DNA from: SAR324 cluster bacterium
GTDB taxonomy: Bacteria; SAR324; NAC60-12
Direction: 5' to 3'
Assembly (NCBI GenBank): GCA_015231885.1
Contig: JADGAT010000002.1
Location: 1-64,000 of the forward strand
DNA length: 64,000 bases
The notes under the pieces are model-generated. The model saw nothing but the letters and a program-made list of their open reading frames with translations, was not told where the DNA came from and made no database searches. Position numbers and translations under genes: made by a program. Positions 42,566 through 51,286 of this stretch are shown here, one piece after another; position 1 is the stretch's first letter; each line of letters begins with the position of its first letter.

Positions 42566-43045
42566 TTACCGCAAACGTTGTAATAACACATTGACTGCAT
42601 TTTTTAAATCTTTGGAAATAGTAGCAATATCCACAATATTCAATGTGAAAATTTCTGGTTGAAAATAAGTATTCAGTCCCGTTAAAACAACTGAAATTTG
42701 ATTGGATTCGCTAACGTTCAACGCTGTTTCCATGATGATTTTTTCGTGAAACAAATCAGAAATTTCCGAGCAAATAAATGAAATAATTTTTGGCCCATGA
42801 CTGTGTTTGATAAATTCTATGATTTCTTGCAAACGAAATACGATTCTTTCTAACTGCATCCGGTAAGCAAATGTGAAATCAGAAGAAATCGCTGTTTCAT
42901 CTGGAATGAGATCATACCAGATATTTTCCAGGCTGCTCAATTGATATCCCAGAGTCTGGAGCAGATATTCCTCTAGTGATTCGCAAGGGAGGTCTTTGAA
43001 CAAGTAGGCTCCCTCCATTTCAAAAACTCGATCTGTAAAACTCAT
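42566..43045 (-). CDS. protein of unknown function upstream of cheA
   Basis: The ATG at 43045 is preceded by a textbook aaggag site, giving 159 residues; an in-frame ATG at 43117 has none. The protein is mixed alpha/beta, with no signal peptide or membrane helix. Segments include YHLLDLIPDETA-like acidic loops (actual: IWYDLIPDETAISSD) and ISVVLTGLNTYFQPE. It lies 54 bases upstream of cheA on the same strand and may belong to that signalling operon. I recognise no family. Confidence 0.65.
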   Translation of the reverse strand: MSFTDRVFEMEGAYLFKDLPCESLEEYLLQTLGYQLSSLENIWYDLIPDETAISSDFTFAYRMQLERIVFRLQEIIEFIKHSHGPKIISFICSEISDLFHEKIIMETALNVSESNQISVVLTGLNTYFQPEIFTLNIVDIATISKDLKNAVNVLLQRLR

Positions 43046-43117
43046 GATCTCCTTATGCTTCTTTTTATTATAGTGTGTCAGTGCCTCAATTGTGCCAGGA
43101 GAGCCAGTCGTTTGCAA

Positions 43118-43463
43118 GCATGTAAATATTATATTTTAAGGAATTAGATAATATCGTGAAGGCTTGATCATATTTTTTTCATGGGAAGACTCGCCATTGC
43201 GAGGTACGAGCAACGTGGTAATCTTCAGCACTTTAATGAGATTGCTTCACCGTGCCTTCTTTCGGAGTGCCTCAAAATATGATCATACCCTATCGTAATT
43301 CATATACCGAATAATGGTCTCATTGTATAGAATATTTTAGGTAAAAAACAACAGAATAATGGGGTGCAGTTCAATAATTTAGATCCTTCTAAGCCACTTT
43401 TTTTCTAGACTGTCTGGAATGTTGCGAATTTCAAGCGCTACAATTGGTTAGTAACCAATGGTG
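43118..43463. other. gene-free stretch with palindromic element
   Basis: Besides the long palindrome described separately (43141-43301), the remaining 160 bases are AT-rich with no supported coding region. No promoter is convincing. Confidence 0.5.
43141..43301. repeat. long imperfect palindromic element (MITE/REP-like)
   Basis: A perfect 12-bp inverted pair, TGATCATATTTT (43165-43176) and AAAATATGATCA (43274-43285), encloses a core with CATTGCGAGG, GTGGTAATCTTC, GAGATTGCTTCACC and GGAGTGCCTC. Outer arms GAATTA and TAATTC extend it to about 160 bases. The core resembles widespread bacterial palindromic repeats built on cattgcgagg and gagattgcttc. A related half-copy is at 58937-58985. Confidence 0.65.
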
Positions 43464-43790
43464 TTAGTTTGAAAAGTTGACTAAACCATACGGATTTTTC
43501 CATATAAATTGCTGCTCTTCTAATGGCCGATCATCGTGGGTGTATTCAAAGGCAAAAGAACCATCCTCCTCGGAGTTAGGAAACTCACAAGTATTGCCTG
43601 CGGCATCCAATACATAAAGAGGGTTGTTGGATATGGCAATTCCGGCAGTCAATCGACCCGCCGTTAAACGACTGACTGTTCTCAGTGGTTATTCTTCACA
43701 ACCCCAGAAAAACAGAAAAACAGGCACAAACAATGCGGCATGCAGCCAGACCAGGAGGTATTTGATGTGTTTTTTGCTGAAATGGTGCAT
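43464..43790 (-). pseudogene. lipoprotein gene interrupted by an in-frame stop
   Basis: From the ATG at 43790 the frame reads MHHFSKKHIKYLLVWLHAA, a hydrophobic stretch and the lipobox FFWGC, then EE and a TAA. The same frame continues without gap: RTVSRLTAGRLTAGIAIS, NPLYVLDAAGNTCEFP, EEQQFIWKNPYG, ending at 43464. A single nonsense codon after the signal peptide is the simplest reading. The total would be about 108 residues. No family recognised. It borders the toxin-antitoxin operon. Confidence 0.5.
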
Positions 43791-43857
43791 TTATTTCGGT
43801 TGGATTGATTTTTTGCTGCCAAAATGGAGTGACTCATGCCGTTGAATTTTTAGCATT

Positions 43858-44217
43858 CTATTTATTTTTTTGTTCTTCATTTGAAGATTCATCAATAAAA
43901 CTTTCAATTGCCTTTCGTAAAGGCTTTAAATCTTTTTGAACCACTTCCCATATGCGGTCAGCTAAAACCCCTGCATAGTCATGAACTAATTTATTTCTCA
44001 TTCCAATGATTTGTTTCCATGGGACTGGTGAAATCGCCTCTTTAATGTTGTAGTCCAATCTACTGGAGGCTTCTCCAATGATTGTGATTTGGCGAATGAC
44101 AGCATCTTGTGTTTTTGTATCTTTTTCAAATTCTTGATATTCAATTCCGTTGGTATAATCATTAATCTGTTGGATAGCCTGCAGAATGTCTGTAAGATAG
44201 ATAAAAGGATCTTTCAT
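43858..44217 (-). CDS. hepT: HepT-like ribonuclease toxin (DUF86)
   Basis: HepT is a HEPN-fold toxin that cleaves RNA and is neutralised by AMP-ylation by its partner MntA. The 119-residue protein carries the HEPN catalytic motif Rx4HxY as RNKLVHDY (about residues 74-81) and the family's IGEASSRL segment. Its ATG overlaps the mntA stop by 4 bases. It is the last gene of a four-gene unit hicB-hicA-mntA-hepT. All key residues are present, so it is probably functional. Confidence 0.88.
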   Translation of the reverse strand: MKDPFIYLTDILQAIQQINDYTNGIEYQEFEKDTKTQDAVIRQITIIGEASSRLDYNIKEAISPVPWKQIIGMRNKLVHDYAGVLADRIWEVVQKDLKPLRKAIESFIDESSNEEQKNK

Positions 44218-44522
44218 GAAATTGTTTGGCTATATAAAGTTTGTAGATCTTTCATAACATAAGGAGTGATCGGCTTTTTAAGAGCACGTTTTTCTACTAG
44301 ATCTACTGGAATGTTCAATAATTCTGATAATTCTTGTTCGATTCCCACAACATCTAACAAACTTAGGCGAATGTTTTCAGCGAATTCCACAAGTAAATCA
44401 ATATCACTTTGAGCGGACTGTTCTCCTCGTGCATATGAGCCAAAAAGCCCTAAATATAGAATATGATGCTCTTTACAAAATTGTTCAATTTTGGGAGCGT
44501 TAGATTCAATTTTCAGTACCAT
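44214..44522 (-). CDS. mntA: MntA-type minimal nucleotidyltransferase antitoxin
   Basis: MntA adds AMP units to HepT and so silences it. The 102-residue protein has the nucleotidyltransferase motif FGSYARGEQ followed by SDIDLLVEF, with both catalytic aspartates. It overlaps hepT by 4 bases downstream and the hicA 3' end by 17 bases upstream, so all four genes are likely one transcript. Confidence 0.88.
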   Translation of the reverse strand: MVLKIESNAPKIEQFCKEHHILYLGLFGSYARGEQSAQSDIDLLVEFAENIRLSLLDVVGIEQELSELLNIPVDLVEKRALKKPITPYVMKDLQTLYSQTIS

Positions 44523-44763
44523 AAATGATCCTATTGTGAAGTATGAATAGTTTTAAGAAAGCATCAACCGATAAACTTGAATGACGAATCAAAGAGCGCA
44601 GTGTACCAACGGATAGTTCTTTGTGCTGTGGTATAGATAAATTGGCCTTCTCCCCTGTTTTGGTCATAATAAGATGGCTTCCCACCTGCCCTGCTTTACT
44701 CCATCCCGATTTAGAGAATGCTTTGGCAGCGTCTTTTCCAGAAATATTGTTCAACTTACCCAT
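44506..44763 (-). CDS. hicA: HicA-like mRNA interferase toxin
   Basis: HicA cleaves mRNA independently of translation. The 85-residue protein shows the double-stranded-RNA-binding-like fold: SGKDAAKAFSKSGW, then GSHLIMTK with the catalytic histidine, and LSIPQHKELSVGTLRSLI. It is slightly longer than usual, with a C-terminal FILHNRIIYGTEN whose codons overlap the mntA start by 17 bases. The overlap may come from fusion of two modules. It lies 2 bases after hicB. Confidence 0.85.
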   Translation of the reverse strand: MGKLNNISGKDAAKAFSKSGWSKAGQVGSHLIMTKTGEKANLSIPQHKELSVGTLRSLIRHSSLSVDAFLKLFILHNRIIYGTEN

Positions 44764-44765
44764 GT

Positions 44766-44984
44766 TTAAATTGCGACAACGAGTTCTTCTTTTTTCATAT
44801 CACCCCTCAAAGCGGCCACTGCTTTTTGATCTTCAGCCCAGAGCCAGGCTGTAATGGCTTCTTTGATATTTTCTAATGCCTCTTTCTCATCTTTTCCCTG
44901 CGAGACACATCCAGGCAAAGCCGGGCACTCAACAACGATCCAGCCATCTTCTGCAACTTCTTTAGTAATATGAAACATCATCAT
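44766..44984 (-). CDS. hicB: HicB-like antitoxin
   Basis: The 72-residue protein has the degenerate RNase-H-like HicB fold: DGWIVVECPALPGCVSQGKDEKEALENIKEAI. The DNA-binding C-terminal domain of longer HicB proteins is missing, so it is the short form common with HicA. Three ATGs are in tandem (44984, 44981, 44978); the ggagg at 44988-44992 fits the second or third best. It heads the four-gene toxin-antitoxin operon; a tatata box lies about 25 bases upstream. Confidence 0.85.
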   Translation of the reverse strand: MMMFHITKEVAEDGWIVVECPALPGCVSQGKDEKEALENIKEAITAWLWAEDQKAVAALRGDMKKEELVVAI

Positions 44985-45122
44985 GAACCTCCGATCTTAA
45001 GGTATATAAAAATTGAAATTTGTTTTTTAAAATCTGGACCTTACAAGTTTACATCATTGCAACAAACATTCAAAGAAATTCACGCTACAAAACATGGTGA
45101 CAAGCTCTTTTTTATACGAGTT

Positions 45123-45925
45123 CTACTTATGATCCAGCGTAATGGCACCATCCCATTCTTCTTCGGATAATTCAAGCAGTTGCAGCTGTTTGATGTATTT
45201 CAGGTGGTGCTTGGCTACTTGGTCATCCGGGTTGATTTGCAGCATTTCTTCAAAAGCATTTTGTGCCATGTCCCATTGTTGGATTTGACGAAATACCAAT
45301 CCTTCCAAAAGATAACCTACCGTTTTACGTTTCATTTCCTGAATATCGGGAGGATCACAATCGAATACTTCAAAAATCCCCATGGGTTCTTTTTTTCCTT
45401 TGACCCGAATTCTGTCCAGTTCTCTGCACTGGAATTGTTCTGGCTTGTTCAAGAGCAGATAAGTTTCTCCACTGATAACAATTCCCACACCATACACTTT
45501 GGTGACACTTTCAAGCCTGGATGCCAAATTCACCGCATCTCCCAAAACCGTCGAATCGATGCGGGTTTCACTTCCTACTGTTCCAATCATAACAGTTCAA
45601 AATTCTGGTTGAACACTTCAATCAATGCGGTGTTTTCAATCTCCAGTTCCAGCCATTGCCTGAGCGGCATGGCATCTTGCTTTTTCAGCATTTCCACAAA
45701 ATTGTGATTGCGGGAAAGTTTGACCGCTAATTGTTCTGCCTGCTCAAAGTAAGTAAAAATTTCTTTTTGTATGACCTCTTCCAGCGCTTCTTTTCCGCTA
45801 TGATAGAGATTGTCATCAACTTCCTGGGTCATGATGGAAATACTCACCCAGGTAACGATCACAGTCGCCAGCAGAATCAATGAAACCGATAAAGCAGTAA
45901 TCAAAAGTCGTATGCTGATTTTCAC
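45123..45925 (-). pseudogene. class III adenylate cyclase gene with internal deletion
   Basis: Two adjacent reading frames belong to one sensor cyclase. The 5' part (45587-45925, GTG start) encodes an N-terminal membrane helix and the start of a periplasmic sensor, ending in VFNQNFELL. The 3' part (45123-45590) begins inside the catalytic domain at MIGTVGSETRIDSTVLGDA, NLASRLE, and ends in a TPR-like tail. The missing middle would hold the second membrane helix, HAMP and the metal-binding half of the cyclase domain. The join is out of frame (TTATGATT). It is almost certainly non-functional. Confidence 0.75.
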
Positions 45926-46159
45926 TTGCCGTTACTTTCCTGAATGATGGAATTGAGTGAGATTTTTCTAATAAGAGTCTTATGGTTGTAACGATATGGA
46001 TATTTTGAACCAAATGCAGTTGAAATGTAAATGATCGAGTTTGATAAAACTACTAAATATGAACCTATCCCACGATGAACGCACTTGTTATTTTTAATTA
46101 ATTATTTTACTAATGAAACAAGAATTGTTTGGATTGGAGAATAAATTTTCTGATTGTTT

Positions 46160-46867
46160 CTAATTTTGGGGAGGGCCTCGAAATCCTCCCAATGAGGCAG
46201 AAATCAAGAGATTCTGCAGCCAACACTCGTGATAGTGAAACTGATTCAGCCGTTCAGCAGGTGATTGCCAGCCATTGTGGCGTTTAATGGTTTGTGGATT
46301 GGATGGAGCAAAGTTATAAATTTCTGGCGCGTATCCAGGACAGAGCACCTGAGATTCTTGCTGAAAGGGGCGATAAGCTTCGAGTAATCCGTTTTCATCG
46401 GCATTCCATGAAACACCGGCTCCAAGGACACATTCTTCAGCAACCGTAAAAGCCACATAAGCTTTGCGCTTGAGAATTCGAGAATGCTTTTCATCAGCTA
46501 AAACATGTTTGGGTAAATTTTAGGGTTGAGCAATTGTGGTTCCTACCAAACTAAAGGAGCCAAGATGTCCCTCAAGGCGATACCAAAATGTCATAGATTT
46601 ACCAGAGAGGCGTTCTAATGCCCAAAAAGGAACGTTGAATTTACGAAGAAAAAGATAGGGTTCGATTTCATCTACACGAGCTGTTAAATAGGGTGTTACG
46701 AAAGAAGGGCGAATCGTGTAAGCAATACCAGCAACGACAATACGTCGGATGATGATTGATTGGCGTTTTGAGTAATATTTGTCTTTCATGCGATATCCTG
46801 TGGAAATATCGGATGGGAACAACTCCATAAAGCAAGTGATGCGTAAGTTGATAATTTGACGAAACAA
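46160..46867 (-). pseudogene. DDE-type transposase remnant
   Basis: The first part (46520-46867; likely true start ATG at 46789) reads FVTPYLTARVDEIEPYLF, FWALERLSGKSMTFWYRLE and SLVGTTIAQP, then a TAA. The same frame continues LPKHVLADEKHSRILKRKAY, so the stop replaces a sense codon. Around PGYAPE the sequence jumps to a C-terminal block, YNFAPSNPQTIK, SPAERLNQF, WLQNLLISASLGGFR. This indicates an in-frame internal deletion of much of the catalytic region. I recall these blocks from full-length transposase-like proteins but cannot assign an IS family. No terminal inverted repeats were found. Confidence 0.6.
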
Positions 46868-46968
46868 AGTTTAGAAACAATCAGGTTTTTAATTCCAGAC
46901 GTATATCAGCCAAGGCCTCCACTTTGGATTTCCCTTCGGCAATGAGCCTTTCATATTGGAGAAAACGC

Positions 46969-48084
46969 ATGAACCTTTTGAATAGGAATCCGATGTACAA
47001 GTATATACATATTTTGATTTGTGCATCTTTCATCAGCTTTTTGCCATTGACCTTGCCGGCCCAGCAAAAAGGGGAAAAAGCAAAGAGACCTCCGGTCCCT
47101 GTTGTTGCAGCTGCAGTAAAGGAAGAGCTTCACTCGTCTCAAATTCAGCTCACCGGTACTCTGCATCCATTGCAGCAAGCATTTTTGTCCGTGGATGATT
47201 CTGCAAGGATCAAGCAAGTCTTCAAGCATGAAGGGGATTTTGTCAAAAAAGGAGAACTGCTGGCACAAGCCGTCAACCCTGCCCAGGAAGGGAGCCTCCA
47301 AATTGCAAAGATTGCTTTGAAGCAGGCAAAAATTCAAATGGACTCGATGGAGAGAAAGTTCAAAAGAACAAAATTTCTCATGAAAAAACAAATTTCATCC
47401 CAGGAAAAACTGGATGATGACCAGACCAATTACCTCGTACAGCAAATTGCGGTTGAATCAAGAAATGCAGAAATCCACCGTTTGAGTACTTTAGTGGATA
47501 GTTACTCCGTGAAGGCTCCATTCGATGGGCAGATTATTTCTTCTTCTGCAGAAATAGGCATGTGGACCACACCCTCTCATGTGTTGTATCAGATCGTCAA
47601 TTATGATGTATTGGAACTAAAACTGGGAGTACCAGGTAAATTTTTAGGAGAAGTTCTTGTTGGTGGACTTGCACATGTCCAAGTTGGGAATTCTACACAA
47701 AAACGGGAAGGAACTATCACGTCGGTGGTCAATCATGTAGAGGGATCAACAGGAAATTTTTTAGTAGAGATCCATGTTGCCAATCCTGAAAAAGAAGCGT
47801 TGAGCGGCCTGTTGGCTCAGGCCACCATCCCCATTGGAAAACCGATGAAAAAACTGCTGGTGCCTCGAGATGCCATCGTTCGGCGTGGCGATCGCACTCA
47901 TGTGGTCGTGGTGCGCGAAGGAATTGCCCAGATCATCCCGGTTCAAGTGAAGGGGAATCAAAAAGAGCTGGTCGTGATTGAAGCAAAATCCTTGAAACCT
48001 GGAGAGCAAGTTGTCATACGAGGCAATGAGAGAATTTTCCCAGGCACTCCCGTCACAATAAACAAAGACATCCCTGTTCAATAA
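46969..48084 (+). CDS. RND efflux periplasmic adaptor (membrane fusion protein)
   Basis: The chosen ATG (46969) has ggaga upstream and begins MNLLNRNPMYK; a further upstream ATG at 46924 lacks support. The 371-residue protein has a signal peptide ending PAQQ, then the HlyD-type layout: lipoyl half (SVDDSARIKQVFKHEGDFVKKGELLAQ), a coiled-coil hairpin, second lipoyl half (YSVKAPFDGQIISS), and beta-barrel. It links the neighbouring RND pump to an outer membrane channel; no TolC-like gene is in the window. The pump gene begins 10 bases later. Confidence 0.9.
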   Translation: MNLLNRNPMYKYIHILICASFISFLPLTLPAQQKGEKAKRPPVPVVAAAVKEELHSSQIQLTGTLHPLQQAFLSVDDSARIKQVFKHEGDFVKKGELLAQAVNPAQEGSLQIAKIALKQAKIQMDSMERKFKRTKFLMKKQISSQEKLDDDQTNYLVQQIAVESRNAEIHRLSTLVDSYSVKAPFDGQIISSSAEIGMWTTPSHVLYQIVNYDVLELKLGVPGKFLGEVLVGGLAHVQVGNSTQKREGTITSVVNHVEGSTGNFLVEIHVANPEKEALSGLLAQATIPIGKPMKKLLVPRDAIVRRGDRTHVVVVREGIAQIIPVQVKGNQKELVVIEAKSLKPGEQVVIRGNERIFPGTPVTINKDIPVQ

Positions 48085-48093
48085 AAACTCCTT

Positions 48094-51000
48094 ATGGCAC
48101 TGATCCGCTTCTTTCTTGAAAAACCAGCAATCGTTGCAGCCTTGATTGCTTTTGTGATTGTCTCGGGATTGACCGCATTACTGCAAATTCCAATTCAGCT
48201 GACTCCTGACGTTGAAACGCCGCAGTTGACCGTGCAGACTATCTGGCCTGGAGCCAGTCCGTATGAAGTGGAAAAAGAAATTGTAATCAAGCAGGAAGAG
48301 GCACTTCGCAATGTGACAGGTCTGGTGCAAATACGCAGTGAATCATGGCCTGGTCGTGGGCAAATCATTTTAGAGTTTGCTATTGGCACCGATCTCGATA
48401 ATGCGTTGCTGCGTGTTTCCAACGAATTGGATCAGGTGGTTGATTATCCTGAAAACTCATTGCGTCCTCGTATTCTCACCTCCGGCATTAACTCATCTCC
48501 TGTGGTCTGGACCCAATTGAGCACCACAGAAGGAAACCCTCGACCCATTGGTGAATATTTCAAGTATGCTGAAGAAGAAATTGCTCCAGAGTTTGAGAAG
48601 ATTCCTGGCGTTTCACAAACCCGGATTTTTGGCGGACGTGAAAAAGAGATACAGATTCTTTTTGACTCAGAAAAATTAGCAACTTACCACATCAGCATCT
48701 CAGCGCTGATCAACACCATCCGAAAAGAAAACATTGATATCTCCGGAGGAAGTATCGATGAAGGAAAACGGAAATATGTGGTGCGGACATTGACAAAGTT
48801 TCGCAATGTACAGGATTTGGGGAACCTGATCATCAGAAAAAACGAAGGACAGTCCATTTACTTGAGAGATGTTGCTGAAGTGGGCATTGGTTATCAATCC
48901 CCCACAGCTTCTGTACTGATCAATAATCAATTTTCCATGGTGCTTCCTGTCTACCGCGAACATGGGGCGAATGTACTGGAAGTGACCGAAAAGGTCATTG
49001 AAACCATTGAACGTTTGAATAAACAAAAACTAGCCGGAGAAAAGCTGAAAATCCAGCGTCTTTCAGATCCTCGGTACTACATCAACAGTGCTATCAGGCT
49101 GGTGATCAACAACTTATTTATTGGAGGTTTTCTTGCCTTTTGTGTCCTGCTCCTCTTTTTAGGAGATTTTCGTTCTTCTCTGGTGGTCATCCTGGCAATT
49201 CCAATCAGTATCATTGGAACTTTTGTGTTCCTGCATGCCTTTGGCAGAAATATCAATGTGATCAGTTTGGCCGGTTTGGCCTTTGCAGTAGGAATGGTAG
49301 TCGACAGTGCTATTGTTGTGCTGGAAAATATTGATCAGTATCGATTGCGCGGCAACAGCCTCTACGATTCTGCACTGAAAGCCACCCATGATGTGTGGGG
49401 GGCTATTTTGGCCTCTAGTTTGACAACCATGGCGGTCTTCCTTCCGGTCGTTTTTGTCAAAGAGAAGGCTGGGCAATTGTTTGCCGACATCTCCATTGCT
49501 ATTTGCAGCGCCATCATGTTGGCACTGGTGGTTGCTGTTGTGGTGATTCCCTCTCTGTATATGTGGCTTTTGAAAGGGAAAAAGATAGAAGTGCTTCAAG
49601 AAGGTGAAAAAACATTTTCTTTTTACCAGGGCTTGCGAAAAAAAGCGGGAAGGTTGGTGAACTTTTGCCTGAGTGCGTTGCGCTGGATTCTAAAAACATG
49701 GAAGCATAAATTTATTTTTTTAGTATCGGTGCTGCTGGTGTCGGTGCTGCTGATTTATGCCGCAATGCCCAAGTTAGAATATCTGCCGGGAGGCAACCGT
49801 AACCTGCTATTTGGCTACTTGATTCCTCCCTCGGGATACAATACAGAAGAGTATGAACGAATCGGGCGTTTTTTAATGAAGGAATTGGACCCGTATTTGA
49901 AGGGCGAAGAACCCAATTATCCCCAAATTGATCGTGTCTTTTATGTCGGATTTGGAACCATTTTGATCATTGGAGCCGTTTCCAAAGACCCTCAACGGGT
50001 CAGTGAATTGATTCCTGTGATTAATAAAACACTTTCCAAAATTCCTGGAATGTATGGAGTGACCCAGCAAAGTTCTTTGTTTGAACGAGGCTTGGCTGCA
50101 GGACGTTCCATTGATATCGAAATCTATGCGGATCATTTGGAAGACATTACCCGCGTGGGACAGGGAATGTTTGGACAAATCAGAGGCATCATACCAGGGG
50201 GGCAGGTTCGACCCATTCCATCGTTGGAAATAGGTACGCCTGAGATTCAGGTTCTGCTGAATCCAGAGCGTGCGGCTGCCATGGGACTGAGTACCCAGGA
50301 ACTTGGCTTGATCGTGGATGTTTATACCGACGGCAGAAAAATAGACGAATTCGTAGAAAATGATGGAAATATTCTGGATATTACTCTTGCGTCAAAAGAT
50401 AATCGGGTTAAAAGCGTGGCCGATTTTTCAAGCCTCTCTTTAACAACTCCATCAGGTCAGCGCATTCCCATTGCCAGTGTGGCTGAGATTGTAGAACAAG
50501 TCGGTCCCAACCAAATCAACCGAATTGCACAAAGCCGAGTCATCACACTACGAGTTTCTCCTCCAGAAAATATTTCTCTTGATGAGGCCCTCCATCTGAT
50601 CGAAGACAAAATTGTTACTCCTGCCTTGGAAAAAAATAAGAACATGCCGGGCTTTCGCATAGAATTGAGCGGAACTGCCGGCGATTTTACGAAAACCCGA
50701 CTGGCACTGCAAACAGGTTTTTTGATTGCCCTGGGCATTACCTTTCTGCTGCTTGCGGTTTTGTTTGAAAACTTTTTTTACCCATTGGTGATCATGGGAT
50801 CTCTTCCCGTAGCAGGGGCTGGCGGAATGCTTCTGTTGTCAGCTATCAATCATTTCGTTGCTCCTCAACCCTTGGATGTGCTGGTCATGCTGGGGTTTCT
50901 CATGTTGATTGGTATTGTGGTCAATAATCCCATCTTGATCGTTGCAAAGGCCTTGCAGCTCATTCGCAACGAAAATTTTTCTCAGAATGAGGCCGTTTTG

Positions 51001-51264
51001 GAAGCCGTCAAGGTTCGCATACGGCCTATTTTCATGTCCACCATGACCAGTGTTTTAGGGTTGTTGCCATTGGTCGTGGTTCCAGGTGCCGGGTCGGAGC
51101 TGTATCGTGGATTGGGGAGTGCTGTTTTGGGAGGTCTCTTGCTTTCAACCCTGGTTTCTATATTCTTTGTGCCTGTCCTGTTCTCCTTTTTTATTGATCT
51201 CCAGGAAGGCTTCCAACAGTTGGTAAATCGGTCATCGGAGCGCAAGAAGCTTCAAAATACATGA
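48094..51264 (+). CDS. RND superfamily multidrug/solute efflux pump (AcrB/HAE1-like)
   Basis: This 1056-residue inner-membrane antiporter has the duplicated RND plan: N-terminal helix, porter loop with GGREKEIQI, and twelve membrane helices. The proton relay segment of helix 4 reads GMVVDSAIVVLEN: the first aspartate (D404) is kept, while the second position of the AcrB Asp-Asp pair is serine. That is seen in several non-AcrB RND branches. Together with the upstream adaptor it forms a bipartite pump needing a separate outer membrane factor. The substrate is unknown. Confidence 0.93.
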   Translation: MALIRFFLEKPAIVAALIAFVIVSGLTALLQIPIQLTPDVETPQLTVQTIWPGASPYEVEKEIVIKQEEALRNVTGLVQIRSESWPGRGQIILEFAIGTDLDNALLRVSNELDQVVDYPENSLRPRILTSGINSSPVVWTQLSTTEGNPRPIGEYFKYAEEEIAPEFEKIPGVSQTRIFGGREKEIQILFDSEKLATYHISISALINTIRKENIDISGGSIDEGKRKYVVRTLTKFRNVQDLGNLIIRKNEGQSIYLRDVAEVGIGYQSPTASVLINNQFSMVLPVYREHGANVLEVTEKVIETIERLNKQKLAGEKLKIQRLSDPRYYINSAIRLVINNLFIGGFLAFCVLLLFLGDFRSSLVVILAIPISIIGTFVFLHAFGRNINVISLAGLAFAVGMVVDSAIVVLENIDQYRLRGNSLYDSALKATHDVWGAILASSLTTMAVFLPVVFVKEKAGQLFADISIAICSAIMLALVVAVVVIPSLYMWLLKGKKIEVLQEGEKTFSFYQGLRKKAGRLVNFCLSALRWILKTWKHKFIFLVSVLLVSVLLIYAAMPKLEYLPGGNRNLLFGYLIPPSGYNTEEYERIGRFLMKELDPYLKGEEPNYPQIDRVFYVGFGTILIIGAVSKDPQRVSELIPVINKTLSKIPGMYGVTQQSSLFERGLAAGRSIDIEIYADHLEDITRVGQGMFGQIRGIIPGGQVRPIPSLEIGTPEIQVLLNPERAAAMGLSTQELGLIVDVYTDGRKIDEFVENDGNILDITLASKDNRVKSVADFSSLSLTTPSGQRIPIASVAEIVEQVGPNQINRIAQSRVITLRVSPPENISLDEALHLIEDKIVTPALEKNKNMPGFRIELSGTAGDFTKTRLALQTGFLIALGITFLLLAVLFENFFYPLVIMGSLPVAGAGGMLLLSAINHFVAPQPLDVLVMLGFLMLIGIVVNNPILIVAKALQLIRNENFSQNEAVLEAVKVRIRPIFMSTMTSVLGLLPLVVVPGAGSELYRGLGSAVLGGLLLSTLVSIFFVPVLFSFFIDLQEGFQQLVNRSSERKKLQNT

Positions 51265-51286
51265 CATTAAAAACGTGGGGAAACAA

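Noticed and set aside
46924-46968. Upstream start for the RND adaptor gene
   Set aside because: The extra 15 residues disrupt the signal peptide and lack a ribosome site; the ATG at 46969 is better.
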